64,000 bases of DNA from Insulibacter thermoxylanivorax (lineage in GTDB: Bacteria > Bacillota > Bacilli > Paenibacillales > DA-C8), in NCBI RefSeq assembly GCF_015472005.1, contig NZ_BMAQ01000001.1, positions 1 through 64,000 of the forward strand, given 5' to 3'. Positions 61,528-64,000 of the stretch are shown piece by piece. The position numbers and the translations under genes were made by a program. Under the pieces are notes generated by a model. It saw only the letters and a list, made by a program, of their open reading frames with translations. It searched no databases and was not told the DNA's origin. Numbering within the stretch: the first letter of the stretch is position 1; every line of letters starts with the position of its first letter.

Positions 61528-61773
61528 TCAGGTCTTATCCGAATCATCTTGACTGTGAATTAACTTGAGCTTCTCGGCTCGAGTTAATTTTTTGATGGCA
61601 GCTTCCCGCTGCATGGCTTCAGATTTGCTCTTGCAGACTTCTTGGTAGACGAGGGCAACGGGCAGCCTGGAGCGGGTATATCGCGATGCCTTGCCCGCGT
61701 TGTGGGCGGCCAGCCGCTTCTTCAGATCGACGGTATAGCCCGTATAGATCGACTGATCGGCGCATTGCAGCAT
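61528..61773 (-). CDS. GIY-YIG nuclease-fold protein (YazA/UPF0213 type), start disrupted
   Basis: 81 residues from ATG 61773: [45 protein letters not shown] with the YTG part of the GIY-YIG motif, catalytic-like Arg in KKRL, and a Lys-rich C-terminus. The first strand (FYVY, the GIY equivalent) is encoded just upstream in the same frame but has no start codon. The Shine-Dalgarno AAGGAGAG and ATG 61795 are in another frame, reading MAYLL. A single extra base near 61786 would explain this. The gene may be frameshifted, or start at ATG 61773 without the first strand. Family function is unknown. Confidence 0.7.
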   Translation of the reverse strand: MLQCADQSIYTGYTVDLKKRLAAHNAGKASRYTRSRLPVALVYQEVCKSKSEAMQREAAIKKLTRAEKLKLIHSQDDSDKT

Positions 61774-61922
61774 GTAGACATAGAAGATAAGCCATCTCTC
61801 CTTCGAAAAAAGTCCATGATTTTACGAAAAAAATCAAACTTTAGCGTGCCAGAACATGGCAATAATGGTATAATAGCTATACAAGTCTAACAAAAATACA
61901 CGCAAAAGGTGGGAATTAGTTC

Positions 61923-63029
61923 TTGAGGATATATGTGTATACTTCACCCTCCGTCGCCCATACCGGGTTAGAGCGGTCTATTCGCCAACTTATGCAAGGA
62001 CTCATTTCCCGCGGCCATGAGTGCAAACTTCTCATGTTGCGTTCTTCGGACAAGCATTCAGATGTGGAAGACATGGATGATCCAAACGTCATCCTGTGCG
62101 GCCAAGGCAGAGTGCACAAGGCACGGACCGCTGATCCGGTGATCCATGCGATCCTGGACCTGCAGCACACGATGCGCTTGCTTCCCGCACCTGATGTGAT
62201 CCTGACCCTGACCCCGATGTGCACGGGGATTGCCAGAGCGGTCATCGAGTCGATGGATGTTCCAGCGGCGATCGTCAGCAGAATCAGCGGTCCGCTGAGT
62301 AAGTACGATCACTTTGCATCCCTGACCTATGCCGATGCACACTTGGCGGTTAGTTCCGGCATTGCGGAGAAGATCGTGGAGCTTGCGCCCGATGCACTCG
62401 TTGAGACGGTATACCACCCCCTATTGGATGAACCGATCCGGCCGGTACCGCGGGCAGAGATTCCTACCTTTGTCTACATCGGCCGTATGCACAATATACA
62501 GAAACGGATCGACGTGATGTTCCGCGCGCTGGCCGCCCTGCCGAATAAGCGCTGGCGTTTGAAGCTGATCGAGGACGCGCCCCCGGAGCCGGTTTCCAGC
62601 GATGAGATCCGCATGAAGGATCTGGCGATTAAGCTGGGGATTGCCGATCGTATCGATTGGATCGGTTATTCGGAATCCCCTTGGGATGAGGTGGACGAAG
62701 CGACTCTGCTCATCCTGTCTTCCGATTGGGAAGCTTACTGCTATGTTCTGATCGAAGCATTGGTGCGGGGCATTCCCGTGATCTCAAGCGATTGTCCGAC
62801 GGGGCCGCGGGATATCGTTCAGCCGAACGTCAATGGATGGTTATTCAAGCCCGGCGATGTTCTGGGTCTGGCCGGCACGATCAGCCGTATCATGTCCGGC
62901 TCGCTCACCTTGCCGGATGCCGAAACCTGCCGCCGTTCGATCGCCCGCTTCGATCAGGAGCGCGTGATGGATCAGATCGAACAAGCTTTGCTGCGATATG
63001 TCCGGGATAAGGAAAGGCAGATCATATAG
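61923..63029 (+). CDS. Glycosyltransferase, GT4-like (GT-B fold)
   Basis: 368 residues. N-terminal donor/acceptor domain starts IYVYTSPSVAHTGLERSIRQLMQGLISRGHECKLLML. C-terminal GT-B domain has TFVYIGRMHNIQKRIDVMFRALAAL, WIGYSESPWDEVDEATLLILSSDWEAYCYVLIEALVRGIPVISSDCPTGPRDIVQPNVNGWLFKPGD, the E-x7-E-like motif and diphosphate site of GT4 family enzymes. It would add a sugar from a nucleotide sugar to a cell-surface glycan; the acceptor is unknown. Start is TTG 61923, 12 nt after AAAGGTGG. Downstream lies a decamer repeat and terminator. Confidence 0.88.
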   Translation: MRIYVYTSPSVAHTGLERSIRQLMQGLISRGHECKLLMLRSSDKHSDVEDMDDPNVILCGQGRVHKARTADPVIHAILDLQHTMRLLPAPDVILTLTPMCTGIARAVIESMDVPAAIVSRISGPLSKYDHFASLTYADAHLAVSSGIAEKIVELAPDALVETVYHPLLDEPIRPVPRAEIPTFVYIGRMHNIQKRIDVMFRALAALPNKRWRLKLIEDAPPEPVSSDEIRMKDLAIKLGIADRIDWIGYSESPWDEVDEATLLILSSDWEAYCYVLIEALVRGIPVISSDCPTGPRDIVQPNVNGWLFKPGDVLGLAGTISRIMSGSLTLPDAETCRRSIARFDQERVMDQIEQALLRYVRDKERQII

Positions 63030-63030
63030 A

Positions 63031-63110
63031 AACTTATTAGGACTTATTAGGACTTATTAGGACTTATTAGGACTTATTAGGACTTATTAGGACTTATTAG
63101 GACTTATAGG
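63031..63110. repeat. 10-bp tandem repeat, about eight units
   Basis: GACTTATTAG occurs six times without change (63041-63100), flanked by AACTTATTAG (63031) and GACTTATAGG (63101). It begins 2 bp after the glycosyltransferase stop. The 10-bp period puts every unit on nearly the same face of the helix. No coding potential. Confidence 0.95.
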
Positions 63111-63138
63111 GAACTTGCGGCGCGAATAGCATGAATAA

Positions 63139-63180
63139 GGGCTGCCCTTCGCCAGAGGACGATGGGGCAGCCCCGTTTTC
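63139..63180 (+). terminator. Rho-independent terminator
   Basis: GGGCTGCCC (63139-63147) and GGGCAGCCC (63165-63173) form a 9-bp stem, followed by CGTTTTC. It lies between the converging glycosyltransferase and fabV genes; the rest of the gap holds no gene. Confidence 0.75.
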
Positions 63181-63261
63181 GTATACTGGTATGCTGGTCT
63201 TGGGACCATGGCCTTATCTTATCTTGTCTTAAGCTTAAGGGACATGAAGTATAACCCCAAG

Positions 63262-64000
63262 TCAGGCCTCCAGTTCCACGTTCGGATCGACCTCAGCATC
63301 GTAATCGACGCCGTCGACCTCGAAGCCGAACAGCTTGAAGAAGTCCGTGCGATATCCCGCGATGTCGCTGATCTCCTGCAGATTCTCCGAAGTGACTTGC
63401 TGCCAGAGCTTGGCCACTTCCTCTTGGACATCTTGACGCATCTCCAGATCATCGACGCGGATGAGCCGCTGCTCATCCACAGGCACTTCTCCGCCCTTGT
63501 ACAGTCGATCGCGGAACAGGCGATGCATCTGTTCGATGGTGTTTTCGTGCAGGCCCTTATCCTTCATCACCTTAAAGAGCAGGGAGATGTACAGCGGAAC
63601 GACGGGAATGGCCGCGCTGGATTGGGTGACAAGCGCCTTGTTCACAGAGACATAGGCTTCACCGCCGATGCGGGATTGCAGTTTCTCATGGAGCTGGTGG
63701 CTCGTGCTTTCCAGATCGTCTTTGGCTCGTCCGATCGTTCCTTCGCGATAGACCGGGTAGGTGATCTCCGGACCGATGTAGGAATAGGCGACGGTCTTCG
63801 CGCCTTCAGCCAGCACACCTGCTTCCAGCAGGGCATCGATCCACATCGCCCAGTCTTCGCCGCCCATGACGGCGATGGTCGCGCGGATCTCCTCATCCGA
63901 AGCCGGCTCCAGGGTGATCTCGGTGACCTCGCCCGTATGGATATCCACGGTCTTGTTCGTGTATGTGCTGCCGATCGGCTTCAGCACGGAGTTAAAGGTT
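63262..64000 (-). CDS. fabV: FabV/Ter-type trans-2-enoyl reductase, 5' partial
   Basis: The frame is open to the right edge of the window, so the N-terminal part with the NADH site lies outside. The visible part (about 246 codons) begins TFNSVLKPIGSTYTNKTVDI and includes VMGGEDWAMWIDALLEAGVLAEGAKTVAYSYIGP, YREGTIGRAKDDLESTSHQL and VNKALVTQSSAAIPVVPLYISLLFKVMKDKGLHENTIEQMHRLF, the well conserved FabV/Ter C-terminal half with the active-site Tyr region (AYSYIGP). FabV reduces enoyl-ACP in fatty acid synthesis; the similar Ter enzymes reduce crotonyl-CoA. The two cannot be separated here. An internal GTG at 63987 is not the real start. Confidence 0.92.
   Translation of the reverse strand, partial: TFNSVLKPIGSTYTNKTVDIHTGEVTEITLEPASDEEIRATIAVMGGEDWAMWIDALLEAGVLAEGAKTVAYSYIGPEITYPVYREGTIGRAKDDLESTSHQLHEKLQSRIGGEAYVSVNKALVTQSSAAIPVVPLYISLLFKVMKDKGLHENTIEQMHRLFRDRLYKGGEVPVDEQRLIRVDDLEMRQDVQEEVAKLWQQVTSENLQEISDIAGYRTDFFKLFGFEVDGVDYDAEVDPNVELEA

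Noticed and set aside
61923-63029. Lipopolysaccharide-specific glycosyltransferase
   Set aside because: Some similarity to WaaG-type enzymes, but the host appears Gram-positive, so only a general GT4-like call is justified.

Overview
The window comes from a Gram-positive, Paenibacillaceae-like bacterium with moderately high GC. This is inferred from strong GGAGG-type ribosome binding sites, an S-layer-homology/CAP protein, a YheC/YheD-type spore-coat ATP-grasp protein, YesM/YesN-type two-component genes, LplB/YtcP/LipO-type sugar transport genes, and Bacillus-style fadN-fadA-fadE genes. No rRNA, tRNA, intact insertion sequence, CRISPR array or prophage was seen.

Layout. 1-1.6 kb: the end of a Glu/Lys/Arg repeat protein overlapping a prepilin peptidase. 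1.8-7.5 kb: a GAF-like/LuxR regulator, a YheC/D-like protein, an SLH-CAP protein, a CDF metal exporter and an acyl-CoA dehydrogenase. 7.5-15 kb: an aldo/keto reductase, a 59-residue protein with four DnaJ-type zinc motifs, a PiT phosphate transporter, and sbcD-sbcC. 15-22.4 kb: a membrane protein, a YesM-type sensor kinase preceded by an 8-codon leader ORF, an intergenic tandem repeat array, and a sugar ABC importer on the minus strand. 22.6-26.1 kb: a MoxR/DUF58/DUF4129 operon. 26.2-33.8 kb: a GH3 glycosidase, a YesN-type response regulator broken by one in-frame stop, and a GH95 glycosidase.

34.4-41.5 kb is the most interesting block. It holds a KDG-type kinase, a KDPG-type aldolase, an SDR oxidoreductase and a LarA-like (DUF2088) protein, followed by larE, larB and larC, which make the nickel-pincer nucleotide cofactor. 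Read together these suggest a nickel-dependent sugar-acid epimerase feeding an Entner-Doudoroff-like route, supplied by the neighbouring glycosidases and sugar importers. The substrate is not proven by sequence.

41.6-46 kb: repeat-rich non-coding DNA, an unrecognised membrane-anchored protein with a probable beta-propeller, and an AT-richer patch with an IS21 istB remnant and two small genes. 46.2-49.4 kb: a second sugar ABC importer. 49.5-61.5 kb: a fatty-acid beta-oxidation block (thioesterase, acyl-CoA ligase, fadE, fadA, fadN, an EtfD-type membrane iron-sulfur protein) divergent from etfB-etfA, with a FadR-like box between. 61.5-64 kb: a GIY-YIG protein with a disrupted start, a glycosyltransferase, a decamer repeat, and the 3' part of fabV.

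Several intergenic regions hold at least two families of short imperfect palindromes, each recurring at two distant sites.
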